Part shown: in pieces, positions 26,546 through 35,157 of the stretch
How positions within the stretch are numbered: the stretch's first letter is position 1
Layout of the letters: each line of letters starts with the position of its first letter
Source of the DNA: Terrimonas sp.
GTDB taxonomy: Bacteria > Bacteroidota > Bacteroidia > Chitinophagales > Chitinophagaceae
NCBI RefSeq assembly: GCF_003075435.1
Contig: NZ_QCZJ01000013.1
Coordinates: forward strand, 1 to 64,000
Reading direction: 5' to 3'
Length of the DNA stretch: 64,000 bases
Position numbers and translations under genes: made by a program
The notes under the pieces: generated by a model
Seen by the model: the letters and a program-made list of their open reading frames with translations, nothing else
Database searches by the model: none
What the model was told of the DNA's origin: nothing

Positions 26546-28663
26546 CTATGGCTCTAACCACGCATCATTTTCTTTAAGCAGATTGATCAGTTCTTCCACC
26601 GCTATATCACTGTTCACCGCCCGCTTAACTACTTCCTTGCCTTTGTATAAAGTGATCTTTCCAGGCCCGCTCCCTACATAACCAAAGTCTGCATCGGCCA
26701 TTTCACCCGGCCCGTTTACTATGCAGCCCATAATAGCAATCTTAACGCCCTTAAGGTGATTGGTTACAGCGCGGATCTTCGCCGTGGTTTCCTGGAGGTC
26801 AAACAATGTTCTTCCGCAGGAAGGGCAGGAGATATATTCGGTTTTTGAAATGCGGGTACGTGTTGCCTGCAAGATCGAAAAGGCTGTATTATTGATGAAC
26901 TGTTCTGCGCTTTTGTTGTTGATGTAATTTCTTCCGCTGGCATTAAGCCGGTCATAATTGTTAGAAAGCAGATCGTAGCTTGCCTGTTTCATCCCCAGGC
27001 AAATACCATCTCCAAATCCGTCTAAAAACAATGCGCCTGTTTCTGTAGCAAAATGTATCAGGTGTTCATCCGGTGTTTGCCAGCCGCTATCTGTTATCAG
27101 TATTGCCGGGTTATCAATATGTTTTTCTTCAAGTAAGGTAAACATACTGCGCACAGATTGCATCGCGTTTTTGTTGGTGCTGCTCAAGCATAATACAACT
27201 GTACGATCGTTCTTTATTATATTCAAAACATCAGCAGCAATATTGTTATTGCCTTTACAATCCAGCATCACAAAATTGATTGACTGGCTTTTTGCATCAG
27301 CCGGTGCTGTGATGAATGCTTCTAAAGAAAATATAGGGTGATATTTATCCTTATCACTGCATAATGCCCATTGTGCTGCGGGAATAATCACTTTCAGTGT
27401 TCCGGGTAATGCAAAAGGTAATGCGCCGTTTTCAGCATAAATATAATCGGCAGCCATATCGCCGATATTCCACTTATCCAGGTTTTCATCATAAGTATAG
27501 CCAACGCGCTGAAGAACAGCAGGTGTTATTTCGCCAGCCTTGCTTACGTCAGCAACAACTACCGGCACATGGTGCCCGCCGATATTATCAACCACAAAAG
27601 TATCGCGGCGTTTGTATTCAAAGGGGCTGTGGGCAATGGGCTGTGGGCAATGGGCTGTGAGCAATGGGTTGTGAAGGAGGAGACTGATAGCTGATAGCTC
27701 CTGATGGCTGACCGCTGACTGCTGACCGCTGACTGCTGATAGCTGACTGCTGATAGCTGACTGCTGATAGCTCACAGCCGACACCCCATACCTTTTCACA
27801 ATATCCTTACATACCGGTATTTCAAATTCCGGATCTTCGGTCAGGGATACCCGTATGGTATCACCGATGCCGTCTTCCAGCAGCGTACCAATACCTATAG
27901 CTGATTTTATTCTGCCATCTTCGCCATCACCTGCTTCGGTTACGCCCAGGTGTAATGGATAGTTTTCGTGGAATTCATCCGTCATCTGCCGGACCAGCAA
28001 CCTGTATGCCTGCACCATCACCTGCGGGTTGCTCGATTTCATGCTGAGAATAATATTATGATAATTCTCATCCCTGGCAATACGCAGAAATTCCATGGCG
28101 CTTTCCACCATGCCCATCGGAGTATCACCATAACGGCTCATGATCCTGTCGCTCAGCGACCCGTGATTGGTGCCGATGCGCATAGCAGTACCATATTCCT
28201 TACAAATTTTAACAAGAGGAGTGAAGCGCTCGCGGATTCGGTCAATCTCTGCGTTATATTCCGCATCAGTATATTCAATAAATTCAAATTTCTTTTTGTC
28301 AATATAGTTGCCCGGGTTGACGCGTACTTTCTCAATAATTCTCGCAGCAATCTCAGCCGCATTAGGTGTAAAATGAATATCAGCGATCAATGGTGTTTTA
28401 TAACCTCTTTTATGCAATTCATTTTTAATATTCAGCAGGTTTTCCGCTTCTTTTTTGCTGGGGGCTGTTATCCGGACGAGTTCCGCGCCGGCTTCAATAC
28501 AACGGATGGTTTGCTCCACGGTGGCAATGGTATCCATCGTGTCCGTGGTCGTCATGGTTTGCACACGTATGGGGTTAAAATTGCCTATAAGCAGGTCTCC
28601 CACATTTACTTCCCTGGTTTTTAAGCGTTTATATTCTGTTAATGATTCGCAATACCACTGCAT
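26546..28663 (-). CDS. ispG: 4-hydroxy-3-methylbut-2-enyl diphosphate synthase IspG (long form) with a repeat-encoded insertion
   Basis: 705 residues. The N-terminal TIM barrel carries VQTMTTTDT, AELVRITAPS and LIADIHFTPN; the Bacteroidota/plant-type middle domain follows (from FEYKRRDTFVVDNIGG); the C-terminal iron-sulfur domain has the CPSC pair near residues 613-616 and a third Cys in MGCIVNGPGE near 647. IspG makes HMBPP in the MEP isoprenoid pathway in the cytoplasm. Residues about 295-346 (for example SYQQSAISSQLSAVSGQQSA) are encoded by the dispersed repeat family also found in gaps between genes; the insertion keeps the frame and lies in the variable linker between the barrel and the middle domain. 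All recognised catalytic blocks are present, so the enzyme is probably active. Confidence 0.93.
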   Translation of the reverse strand: MQWYCESLTEYKRLKTREVNVGDLLIGNFNPIRVQTMTTTDTMDTIATVEQTIRCIEAGAELVRITAPSKKEAENLLNIKNELHKRGYKTPLIADIHFTPNAAEIAARIIEKVRVNPGNYIDKKKFEFIEYTDAEYNAEIDRIRERFTPLVKICKEYGTAMRIGTNHGSLSDRIMSRYGDTPMGMVESAMEFLRIARDENYHNIILSMKSSNPQVMVQAYRLLVRQMTDEFHENYPLHLGVTEAGDGEDGRIKSAIGIGTLLEDGIGDTIRVSLTEDPEFEIPVCKDIVKRYGVSAVSYQQSAISSQLSAVSGQQSAVSHQELSAISLLLHNPLLTAHCPQPIAHSPFEYKRRDTFVVDNIGGHHVPVVVADVSKAGEITPAVLQRVGYTYDENLDKWNIGDMAADYIYAENGALPFALPGTLKVIIPAAQWALCSDKDKYHPIFSLEAFITAPADAKSQSINFVMLDCKGNNNIAADVLNIIKNDRTVVLCLSSTNKNAMQSVRSMFTLLEEKHIDNPAILITDSGWQTPDEHLIHFATETGALFLDGFGDGICLGMKQASYDLLSNNYDRLNASGRNYINNKSAEQFINNTAFSILQATRTRISKTEYISCPSCGRTLFDLQETTAKIRAVTNHLKGVKIAIMGCIVNGPGEMADADFGYVGSGPGKITLYKGKEVVKRAVNSDIAVEELINLLKENDAWLEP
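27623..27778. repeat. Dispersed repeat cluster inside ispG
   Basis: Reading the plus strand: three copies of GGGCTGTGGGCAAT-like phrases, then GACTGATAGCTGATAGCTC, two GACCGCTGACTGCT units and three GACTGCTGATAGCT units. It is made of the same phrases as the intergenic clusters at 16064, 38701, 47493 and 60304, but here it lies within a coding frame. Confidence 0.85.
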
Positions 28664-28706
28664 ACAATAAGTGTATCAAAATTGAGCAGCAAAGGTAAAC
28701 AAACTA

Positions 28707-28868
28707 ATGTGGGTGGATAGTTCAAATTTGTTATCATTGAATAAAATGGATCCGGAATATAATATTAAGCATGAACTTGTATTGACGCAGTTAAGGATTT
28801 GCAATGTGATGGTAAAAAGAGAAGTGCCGGCAGAGAAGTTCAAAAGCAGCACTTCATTTGACGTTTAG
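28707..28868 (+). CDS. Possible 53-residue small protein
   Basis: An ATG-to-TAG frame of 53 codons in the 238-base gap between ispG and the 2H-phosphoesterase gene reads MWVDSSNLLSLNKMDPEYN and continues with mixed charged residues. No signal, motif or good ribosome-binding site is seen. It may be a real small gene, a gene fragment or chance. The rest of the gap shows nothing. Confidence 0.25.
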   Translation: MWVDSSNLLSLNKMDPEYNIKHELVLTQLRICNVMVKREVPAEKFKSSTSFDV

Positions 28869-28901
28869 TTTAAGCCGCTATTTTTTAAATGCCTGTTGGT
28901 G

Positions 28902-29390
28902 TTATATTCTAAACTGCTGTAAAATCTTCCATTTCCCGGTATTGAATTGTTCAATCAGCGAAATGATATTAAATGTTATGGTCTTTGGAAATTTCAGTTG
29001 TTGAATTTCTTCAAATATTTCATCTGTACAGGTTGAATTTTCCGGATGCATCAGCGTTATATGCGGTTTCGGAAATCTTATTTCCTGGTTTGTATTTTCC
29101 AGTATTTTCTTTCGTAAAGCGTGATATCCGGTATTGTGTTCGTGAGCTGAAATTAAAACGCCTTTTCCGTCAGAAAATCTTTCTACTTTTTCAAAGCTTA
29201 TGGTTATTAGTTTTTGATTGAGATTTTTTAAGTTTTCTAGGATTTGTTGAATATCCTGAATTTCATCTTCCCGACATAATGTAACGTGAGCGTTGATCAA
29301 AGCGTATTGAACAGGATTATATTTTCTGCGTATGGCTTCAATTTCCTTTGTATACATTTTGTTTACAAGCAAAGTAAGTTGCCTTCTCAT
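28902..29390 (-). CDS. 2'-5' RNA ligase/2H phosphoesterase family protein
   Basis: 162 residues with the two HxTx motifs that define the 2H phosphoesterase superfamily: HVTL at 35-38 and HITL at 110-113. Members act on 2',3'-cyclic phosphates or 2'-5' linkages in RNA or nucleotides. The gene is the last of three closely spaced minus-strand genes (gap 17 bases to the GyrI-like gene). Confidence 0.88.
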   Translation of the reverse strand: MRRQLTLLVNKMYTKEIEAIRRKYNPVQYALINAHVTLCREDEIQDIQQILENLKNLNQKLITISFEKVERFSDGKGVLISAHEHNTGYHALRKKILENTNQEIRFPKPHITLMHPENSTCTDEIFEEIQQLKFPKTITFNIISLIEQFNTGKWKILQQFRI

Positions 29391-29407
29391 AATTCATTTT
29401 ACCGATT

Positions 29408-29896
29408 TTAATTTCCTGTATTTTTCGCTTTTACCGGTATCCATATTTCTTCTTCGGATGACGGGTCGTTGTTTTTGTATTTATCGCCTAATATTTCAAA
29501 GTGTGGCCGGTCGTCTAAAACATAGTCTGAACCGGGTAGCCAGGTTTCGAAAATGTATTGATAAACCGAAAGGTCTGTATTTGAACCCTTGTAGTCAAAA
29601 ACGGCATAAAGTCCGCCGGTTAATGTAAAGATCTCCATTTCAGTTGGGACGTTATCAATATCCGAAACCTCAACCGTTGCCCATTTGTCAAACTCATTTG
29701 TCGGTTTGAAATCTGCAAAATGATTTGGCTTGTAAACCGTCAAAGAAATCAGGTCATTAGTTAAATTGTTTGTGATTTCTTTTCGCCCTGGCATAAAACT
29801 TTTCCAAAGTCCGACAACCTGGTAGTTTGCAAAACTCATGGTTAGTCGCTTTCCAACCAATTTTTTTTCTGCAATGGTTCTAATTTCCGGGGTCAC
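29408..29896 (-). CDS. GyrI-like (AraC effector-binding type) small-molecule-binding protein
   Basis: 162 residues with the SHV/GyrI fold pattern: an N-terminal strand EIRTIAEKKLVGKRLTM, a central KWATVEVSDIDNVPTEMEIFTLTGGLYAVFDYKG block, and the YQYIFETWLPGSDYVLDDRPHFEILGDKY helix-strand typical of the effector-binding domain of AraC-type regulators, but with no DNA-binding domain. Stand-alone relatives bind small hydrophobic molecules or proteins such as gyrase. It sits between the hydrolase and the 2H-phosphoesterase genes with gaps of 16 and 17 bases. Confidence 0.85.
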   Translation of the reverse strand: MTPEIRTIAEKKLVGKRLTMSFANYQVVGLWKSFMPGRKEITNNLTNDLISLTVYKPNHFADFKPTNEFDKWATVEVSDIDNVPTEMEIFTLTGGLYAVFDYKGSNTDLSVYQYIFETWLPGSDYVLDDRPHFEILGDKYKNNDPSSEEEIWIPVKAKNTGN

Positions 29897-29912
29897 TTTA
29901 CAAATTTAATTT

Positions 29913-30758
29913 TTAAAGAAAATGAGCATTTAAGAAACTGAATATTTTATCGAAATGCTTTGTCGGTTCTGTATGCGAGCCCTCTACAACAACCAGTTCG
30001 TAAGGAAATTTAAAATGATTATTTTCTAACCGGGAGACCATTTTTTCAGCCATAGCTGCTGCAGGTATCATTTCATCGTTTGTTGCAGCAAGTAATAGTA
30101 TTGCCCCTTTTATGTTTTCTACTTGTATGGATGCATTTTGTTCGGCAGCAGTATCTTTCATCATTGTTTCAAAAGTGCCCCGCAAATCTCTTTTCATTAA
30201 ATACGGAACCGCTTCTTCATTAACAGGAATAAATGGCAGTTCTTTTCCTCCAAGGGCCCAGCAGGAGGTTGTAAATTCCTGCGTGTGACCGGGAAAAACT
30301 GCGTGACTTGCAGACATTCCTACAACAGCAGAAATATCATCATAATAACTACCAAGCAACAAAGCCAAATCAGCGCCTCTGGAACCACCGATCACGGCTA
30401 TTTTTTTCGGATCGATTTTTTTATTCTCCTTTGCTGCCGCAATGGCATTATATACATCGTCTATGGCAATTTTATCTAAAATTTCAGGCGTTCCTTTGCA
30501 GCCGAAATATCCTATCGCTAAAAAAGCATAGCCCTTTTCAATAAATTCATCCAGTGTTTTTTTCCAGCGATTGCTTGCCCAGGCATTGCCACCCTCTGAG
30601 CCGCCGAGTCCAACCATTAACGGTTGTTTTTTTCCGTTGCCTGTGTACAATATAGCTTCAACATTTTTAACCCGTAAGGTGTCCTGGGAAAAAATTTTAG
30701 CCGATAAGATGATCAGGCATAGAATAAAGATTGTTTGTTTTGATTTAAACAGGTTCAT
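29913..30758 (-). CDS. Exported alpha/beta hydrolase, BAAT C-terminal-type
   Basis: 281 residues with a signal peptide (MNLFKSKQTIFILCLIILSA). The alpha/beta-hydrolase core carries the nucleophile elbow GGSRG with S126, the acid in ATNDEMIP and the His in VEGSHTEP near the end, a complete catalytic triad. The oxyanion strand LMVGLGGSEGG and overall length match the bile acid-CoA:amino acid N-acyltransferase/acyl-CoA thioester hydrolase C-terminal family. The true substrate in bacteria is unclear. First gene of a three-gene minus-strand operon. Confidence 0.85.
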   Translation of the reverse strand: MNLFKSKQTIFILCLIILSAKIFSQDTLRVKNVEAILYTGNGKKQPLMVGLGGSEGGNAWASNRWKKTLDEFIEKGYAFLAIGYFGCKGTPEILDKIAIDDVYNAIAAAKENKKIDPKKIAVIGGSRGADLALLLGSYYDDISAVVGMSASHAVFPGHTQEFTTSCWALGGKELPFIPVNEEAVPYLMKRDLRGTFETMMKDTAAEQNASIQVENIKGAILLLAATNDEMIPAAAMAEKMVSRLENNHFKFPYELVVVEGSHTEPTKHFDKIFSFLNAHFL

Positions 30759-30818
30759 TTCCTTTTTTTGCGAAGTTGATCATAATCGTCAACCTTGCCT
30801 TTGACCTATATCAAAAAA

Positions 30819-31403
30819 TCATTTCTCTGATCTGATCCTGCTTAATGTTTCCTGTGTAATTCCCAGATAGGTAGCTATCATTCCCAACGGAATGCGGCTG
30901 TAAATATCGTTGTATGTGAGGCAAAAATGTTCATACTTTTCTTTAGCCGAAGTAAAACGCAGCGATGTTATCCGTTCTATTAAATGCCCGAAAATAGTAC
31001 CCATGGAAAGGCGGGAATACCGCTCCATTTCAGGAAAATTTTCAAACAGGTATACAAGGTCATTAACGTGTAAGCAAAAGGCATCCGTATGTTCTATGGC
31101 ATCAATATAGTAAATGTCTGTGGTGCGTTGTATAAAGCTGCGGGGTGAGTTTACCCATTCCCCTTCTCCGCAAAAATATTCGCTGATCTCTTTTCCATCT
31201 TTGATAAAATAGGTGCGAAAAATTCCTTTTTCTATAAAATAGCTGTATCTGCATATTTTGCCCGCATCGTGAACCAGTTCCCCTTTTTTAAAGGTCCTGA
31301 ACGAAATCCTTTTTAGGAGTTCATCTTTTAAGGTGTCGCTAAGATTTATATATTTTTCAAAGTGCCTGAAAAATTTTTCAGTCTGTTGGGTTAGTTCACT
31401 CAT
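30819..31403 (-). CDS. Crp/Fnr-family transcriptional regulator
   Basis: 194 residues: an N-terminal cyclic-nucleotide-binding-like beta-roll (FRTFKKGELVHDAGKICRYSYFIEKGIFRTYFIKDGKEIS) and a C-terminal winged-helix part where RIPLGMIATYLGITQETLSRIR is the recognition helix. Regulators of this Bacteroidota subgroup usually respond to redox or unknown small ligands. It is immediately upstream (60 bases) of the hydrolase operon and on the same strand. Confidence 0.9.
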   Translation of the reverse strand: MSELTQQTEKFFRHFEKYINLSDTLKDELLKRISFRTFKKGELVHDAGKICRYSYFIEKGIFRTYFIKDGKEISEYFCGEGEWVNSPRSFIQRTTDIYYIDAIEHTDAFCLHVNDLVYLFENFPEMERYSRLSMGTIFGHLIERITSLRFTSAKEKYEHFCLTYNDIYSRIPLGMIATYLGITQETLSRIRSEK

Positions 31404-31421
31404 TTTTCGGAAATTTCAATA

Positions 31422-32213
31422 CTAATACTCCACGTTGTATTCAGCAGCTTCGGGCCTGTTCAGTATATCTGTAAGTGTTGTTATGAAAGTAAGCGTTTTC
31501 TTATCGGCAGATGCCTGTACTTCGTTGCCATTATATTTTTTAGCAGGCTTGGGCAATACAATTATTGTTTTGTAATTCATATCGCCCATCATCATCGTCA
31601 TTTGCTGCATCATCTGCATAGAAGAATCTTTTGCCAATTTCTCTGTGATGAGGGCTTTGTTTATTAATGTGTTTGTAATTTTTCCCGGGGCTGCGCTAAA
31701 GCTGTATGCTTCCTGTGTTGGGTTGAGCGCATCTTTGTTTTTTGATAATTCCTGCTCAACCTGATCTGTATCAGGGCTTTCCTTATTCTTCATTTTGTCA
31801 GAGATATTCAGCTTATCCAACACTTGCATATAGCTTGCTTTCAGTTCCGGAAGAACAGATACATGCTTAAATGGAAAATGAACAGTAATAGACATTTCAT
31901 TCGCTGCCTCATCTACCTTTATACGCATGCTGCCGTCACGGAACATTTCTTTTTCTTTTGCTGTCAATGCAGTTGCAGTATCTACATATGGCTTGAAAAA
32001 AACAGTCGAATCTTTTTTCTCTTTTTCTTTTGCATCATCCTTATCAGCGCCTCCCATTGAAGCAGCTAGTTTCAGCATTTTGCTCATATCAATGGTTACA
32101 GTATAGTTGCCGCTGTTGTTGTTATTGATCACGATTTTTTCTTCCGTGTCAAGGCATGAAGTAAGTAATATAGTTAAGCCGATAATAGCAGTAAGGCAAA
32201 GTTTTTTAAACAT
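31422..32213 (-). CDS. Lipoprotein of unknown function
   Basis: 263 residues. The leader MFKKLCLTAIIGLTILLTSC has lipobox LTSC and is followed by an NNNNSGNYTVTIDMSKML-type opening, the start of many Bacteroidota lipoproteins of this kind. The mature domain is helical and acidic, with Met-rich MQMMQQMTMMMGDM near 205-220. A role is not inferable. It lies 18 bases upstream of the Crp/Fnr gene and may be in the same transcript. Confidence 0.75.
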   Translation of the reverse strand: MFKKLCLTAIIGLTILLTSCLDTEEKIVINNNNSGNYTVTIDMSKMLKLAASMGGADKDDAKEKEKKDSTVFFKPYVDTATALTAKEKEMFRDGSMRIKVDEAANEMSITVHFPFKHVSVLPELKASYMQVLDKLNISDKMKNKESPDTDQVEQELSKNKDALNPTQEAYSFSAAPGKITNTLINKALITEKLAKDSSMQMMQQMTMMMGDMNYKTIIVLPKPAKKYNGNEVQASADKKTLTFITTLTDILNRPEAAEYNVEY

Positions 32214-32327
32214 AGTAATATTGTTAATTGAAATGCAAGTTGAGGTTTTTATATGGAAATCAATTACCGTTTAAAATAATTATATCCATTGAGAAGGTCT
32301 GCAAGGTCTTTTCTTAAAAAAATGTAT

Positions 32328-33338
32328 TTATTTCTTTCTTGCCAGGATGCTCCAATCCTCTCCTTCGTCTTCCTGTACGATGGTATTTTGTAACATTCCT
32401 AATCCGTCAACTTCAAGCTCCACCACATCTCCGGGCTGCAACCATTGTTCGGTATAGAAAAGATCATTACGTTTGCCGGTACCGTTCAATTCTAAAAAAC
32501 AACCTGTGCCTACCGTTCCGCTGCCGATTATATCACCAGGGAAAAGATCTGCGCCATAAGAGGCTCGTTCTATAATTTCAGCGAAAGTCCATTCCATATC
32601 ACCCAGGTTTCCTGCACTAACTGCAATGCCATTCACACGGCATTTCATATTAAGATTCCATTGCCTGCCTGTATGATTTTCTTTAACAGGAATTTCAAAA
32701 GGTTCCAGTTCATCGGGTGTAACCAGTACCGGTCCTAATGCTGTAGCAAAATCTTTTCCTTTGGCAGGACCAAGATTTAATTTCATTTCTTCCAGTTGAA
32801 GTTGGCGGGCACTGAAATCGTTCATGATCATCAAGCCGCCAATATATTCATCTGCATCTTCTGCTTTTATATTTCTGCCGTGCTTATTGATAACAATAGC
32901 CACTTCCAGTTCAAAGTCAAGTTGCTGTAAATGATCGGGCATACAGCGTATATTGCCAGCACCCTGTACACTATGGTGATTGGAAAAATAAAAAACAGGG
33001 TATTGGTCAAATTCCGGTATCATCCCCGCTCCGTGATTTCTTCTTGCCATTTCAACATGCTGGCGAAATGCGTAAGCATCTCTTAGTGATGTAGGAAATG
33101 CGACCGGTGAAAGCAGTTGCGCGTTTTCATAGGGGAAACCCTTGTTTTGCAAAAAGCGTTTTGTCTTAATGGCTTCGGCTGCCTGTTGTACCAGCGGCAA
33201 AGCGTCTTCCCAATAATTTAAAAACATACCCATGCTGCCAGGTAAGTTAGGATGAACCTCATCCATATTATATAACAAACCATCTACAAGCAATGCCAGT
33301 TGATCCTGCCCGTCGCGGAGATAAGAAACTAATTTCAT
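32328..33338 (-). CDS. Fumarylacetoacetate hydrolase (FAH) family protein
   Basis: 336 residues from the ATG at 33338; an in-frame start at 33380 would add 14 residues, and a TATCTTGC -7-like element (minus strand, 33363-33356) lies between the two, favouring the shorter form. The FAH-fold core contains LDFELEVAIVINKHGRNI with metal-ligand acids, the NDFSARQLQ segment and GDIIGSGTVGTGC. The family cleaves C-C bonds or isomerises products of aromatic ring degradation. The exact substrate is uncertain. No homogentisate pathway genes are adjacent. Confidence 0.88.
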   Translation of the reverse strand: MKLVSYLRDGQDQLALLVDGLLYNMDEVHPNLPGSMGMFLNYWEDALPLVQQAAEAIKTKRFLQNKGFPYENAQLLSPVAFPTSLRDAYAFRQHVEMARRNHGAGMIPEFDQYPVFYFSNHHSVQGAGNIRCMPDHLQQLDFELEVAIVINKHGRNIKAEDADEYIGGLMIMNDFSARQLQLEEMKLNLGPAKGKDFATALGPVLVTPDELEPFEIPVKENHTGRQWNLNMKCRVNGIAVSAGNLGDMEWTFAEIIERASYGADLFPGDIIGSGTVGTGCFLELNGTGKRNDLFYTEQWLQPGDVVELEVDGLGMLQNTIVQEDEGEDWSILARKK

Positions 33339-33484
33339 GAAAGAAAATTTGGGGTGCAAGATAATGGAATGCATAAACAAAATATCCTTTCGGAATATAC
33401 CTGGTAAATCTGAGGTGTAACATTTTGCTGATCCATGCAGGTGGCTAAAGCAGGCATTATTTTAAAAATGGCAAATGAAAAGCA

Positions 33485-34585
33485 CTAATGCAGCAACGCG
33501 TATACCGCAAAGCTCCCAAGCCAATGTTCGCCACCATAATTGCCGCTTACTATTTCAGGTAAAGCAGTTGATAAATGTTGTATAGCTGAGCGCATCATCA
33601 TTTTTTTAAAAGGACTTGAAGCCGGTAACGCTGAAGCCAACCCTTTCATGCACCAGCTACGGCTGAAGCATAACCCGTCAAGATGCACGATCTGGTAATC
33701 TGTTCTGTCTGATACGATTGGTGATTTGGTAAGATGCTTTAGCCCGGCAGGAGTAATAAAGCTGTTGAACCATTTCATAAACGCATCCGGTGGCAAAACC
33801 CTTCTCATCAAATCAATTTCTTCCAGCGCGGGAGAAAGAAAATCACTGCCATCAGGTTCCCATGAGGCAGGTACATTTTTATCATTGCCGTATAATTTTT
33901 TTGAATAGTAGACAATGGCTTTTTCAAAAGCGGTATCTTTAACTGTATTTGCATAATCATATGCAAATACCAATCCGAAAGCGGTATTAGGATGTACGCC
34001 CGTTCTGTTAGGATAGGTTTGTTTAGGTAAAAAAGCCACCCATCTCGCAATGATCTTTTTTGTAAGTGGTTGTAATGCGGCATGCCATTTTTTTCCATCC
34101 TCATCATTCCATGTGCTGAGCTCTTCATCTAATTTAAGCAGCCAGGCCCAGCCATAAGTACGTTCCCATGCGTTTGCCATGGGCGCTTCAAAATATTTTA
34201 CTTCGGTAAGTATATTGTCAGCAGTAATAGTTTTGCTGATGGCATTGCGTATTACAGCCGCTTCCGGCAGGCCAGGAAATTTTTTCAACAGGCGTATCAT
34301 CATCCAGTGCCCATGCACACAGGAGTGCCAGTCGAAGCAGCCAAAGAACGCCGGGTGAATTTGCTTTGGTGTTAATATATGATCGCTGTCGCTTGCAGAG
34401 GTATGACTTGTTTTATTAGGATATTCCTGGTCAATACATTTTAATGGAAGAGAAGCTAAGAGTGATGCTCCTTTCATGGTTAGTTCAAACCCGGAGCTGT
34501 CTTTATTGATGGTGAAAAGATCTGATGTTTGCGCATAACTGCATATGGTGATTACAATAAAGAGCGGTGATAAAAACAATGTACG
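33485..34585 (-). CDS. Exported DUF2891 protein
   Basis: 366 residues from the ATG at 34585, which gives the signal peptide MRTLFLSPLFIVITICSYAQ (an in-frame ATG at 34615 gives a leader of the wrong kind). The HPAFFGCFDWHSCVHGHWMM, ERTYGWAWLLKLDEEL and SWEPDGSDFLSPALEE blocks are the DUF2891 signature, whose structure is (alpha/alpha)6-barrel-like in related proteins. His and Trp-rich clusters suggest an enzyme, but the reaction is unknown. It is single. Confidence 0.9.
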   Translation of the reverse strand, partial: RTLFLSPLFIVITICSYAQTSDLFTINKDSSGFELTMKGASLLASLPLKCIDQEYPNKTSHTSASDSDHILTPKQIHPAFFGCFDWHSCVHGHWMMIRLLKKFPGLPEAAVIRNAISKTITADNILTEVKYFEAPMANAWERTYGWAWLLKLDEELSTWNDEDGKKWHAALQPLTKKIIARWVAFLPKQTYPNRTGVHPNTAFGLVFAYDYANTVKDTAFEKAIVYYSKKLYGNDKNVPASWEPDGSDFLSPALEEIDLMRRVLPPDAFMKWFNSFITPAGLKHLTKSPIVSDRTDYQIVHLDGLCFSRSWCMKGLASALPASSPFKKMMMRSAIQHLSTALPEIVSGNYGGEHWLGSFAVYALLH

Positions 34586-34688
34586 CATAATAAGCGGCAG
34601 ATAAGTTTCATGCAAAATACGCTATGGAGCAGAGAGCGCAAAGAAAAATCATTGCTGCTACAGGAGTGCGTTCAGGCTTTTGATCAGT

Positions 34689-34736
34689 GTCGCCAGAGGC
34701 GACAAGATATCTGTGCGTGGCGTCTTCGCCACGCAC
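34689..34736. repeat. Pair of palindromes, REP-like
   Basis: Two perfect short hairpins in the 571-base gap upstream of the DUF2891 gene: GTCGCC AGA GGCGAC (34689-34703) and GTGCGTGGCG TCTT CGCCACGCAC (34713-34736). They have the size of REP elements. No protein gene is credible in this gap; the readable frames there have no family features. Confidence 0.75.
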
Positions 34737-34920
34737 ATCGTGTAGTGGCGCTGTATATCTTTAATAAACAAATAACTTCCGCTTCAGCATTTGTAATACT
34801 AACCGGCAATTACCAGTTTTTTCACCAGCATCTTTGTAGCGTTGGATTTTGTGTTTTAACCTTTTTCCCATTTGGGGAGCTACCTGTATTCACAAATAGA
34901 TGTTTTTAATTGCTAATGCC

Positions 34921-35070
34921 CGGATCAGGTGCAGCGCATCTTAATATTTGTAGCACAGCAAATAATATGGAGCAAGCCGCAGAGCGGCGTTATATTAACC
35001 TGACGCATTTATATTTTAATATTACGGTGCGCTGCATCCGAAAATGTCACATCCATTATAGTGCTACAAA
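34921..35070. repeat. Long imperfect inverted repeat with crossed pairing
   Basis: TGCAGCGCA (34930-34938) pairs with TGCGCTGCA (35028-35036), TAATATT (34942-34948) with AATATTA (35018-35024), and outer CGGA/TCCG close the stem. Inside lies the hairpin GCCGC AGA GCGGC (about 34977-34989). In addition TTTGTAGCAC (34947-34956) is the exact complement of GTGCTACAAA (35061-35070), a pairing that crosses the main stem, as in a pseudoknot. It is either a structured RNA or a decayed small mobile element. Confidence 0.55.
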
Positions 35071-35157
35071 AATTATCGCGGTGCTGCAGCTATTTAAACA
35101 CTTCGTATGCAGAGTAACCTGAATAAAATAAATGAAAACAGGATAGCTGACCCCGCC

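Noticed and set aside
27623-27778. Possible CRISPR array
   Set aside because: The repeated words are 8-14 bases, adjoining and without unique spacers of constant length, and the segment is translated within ispG.
34610-35122. Two open frames in the gap upstream of the DUF2891 gene
   Set aside because: They contain no family motif, signal peptide or good start, and they overlap the palindromic repeats.
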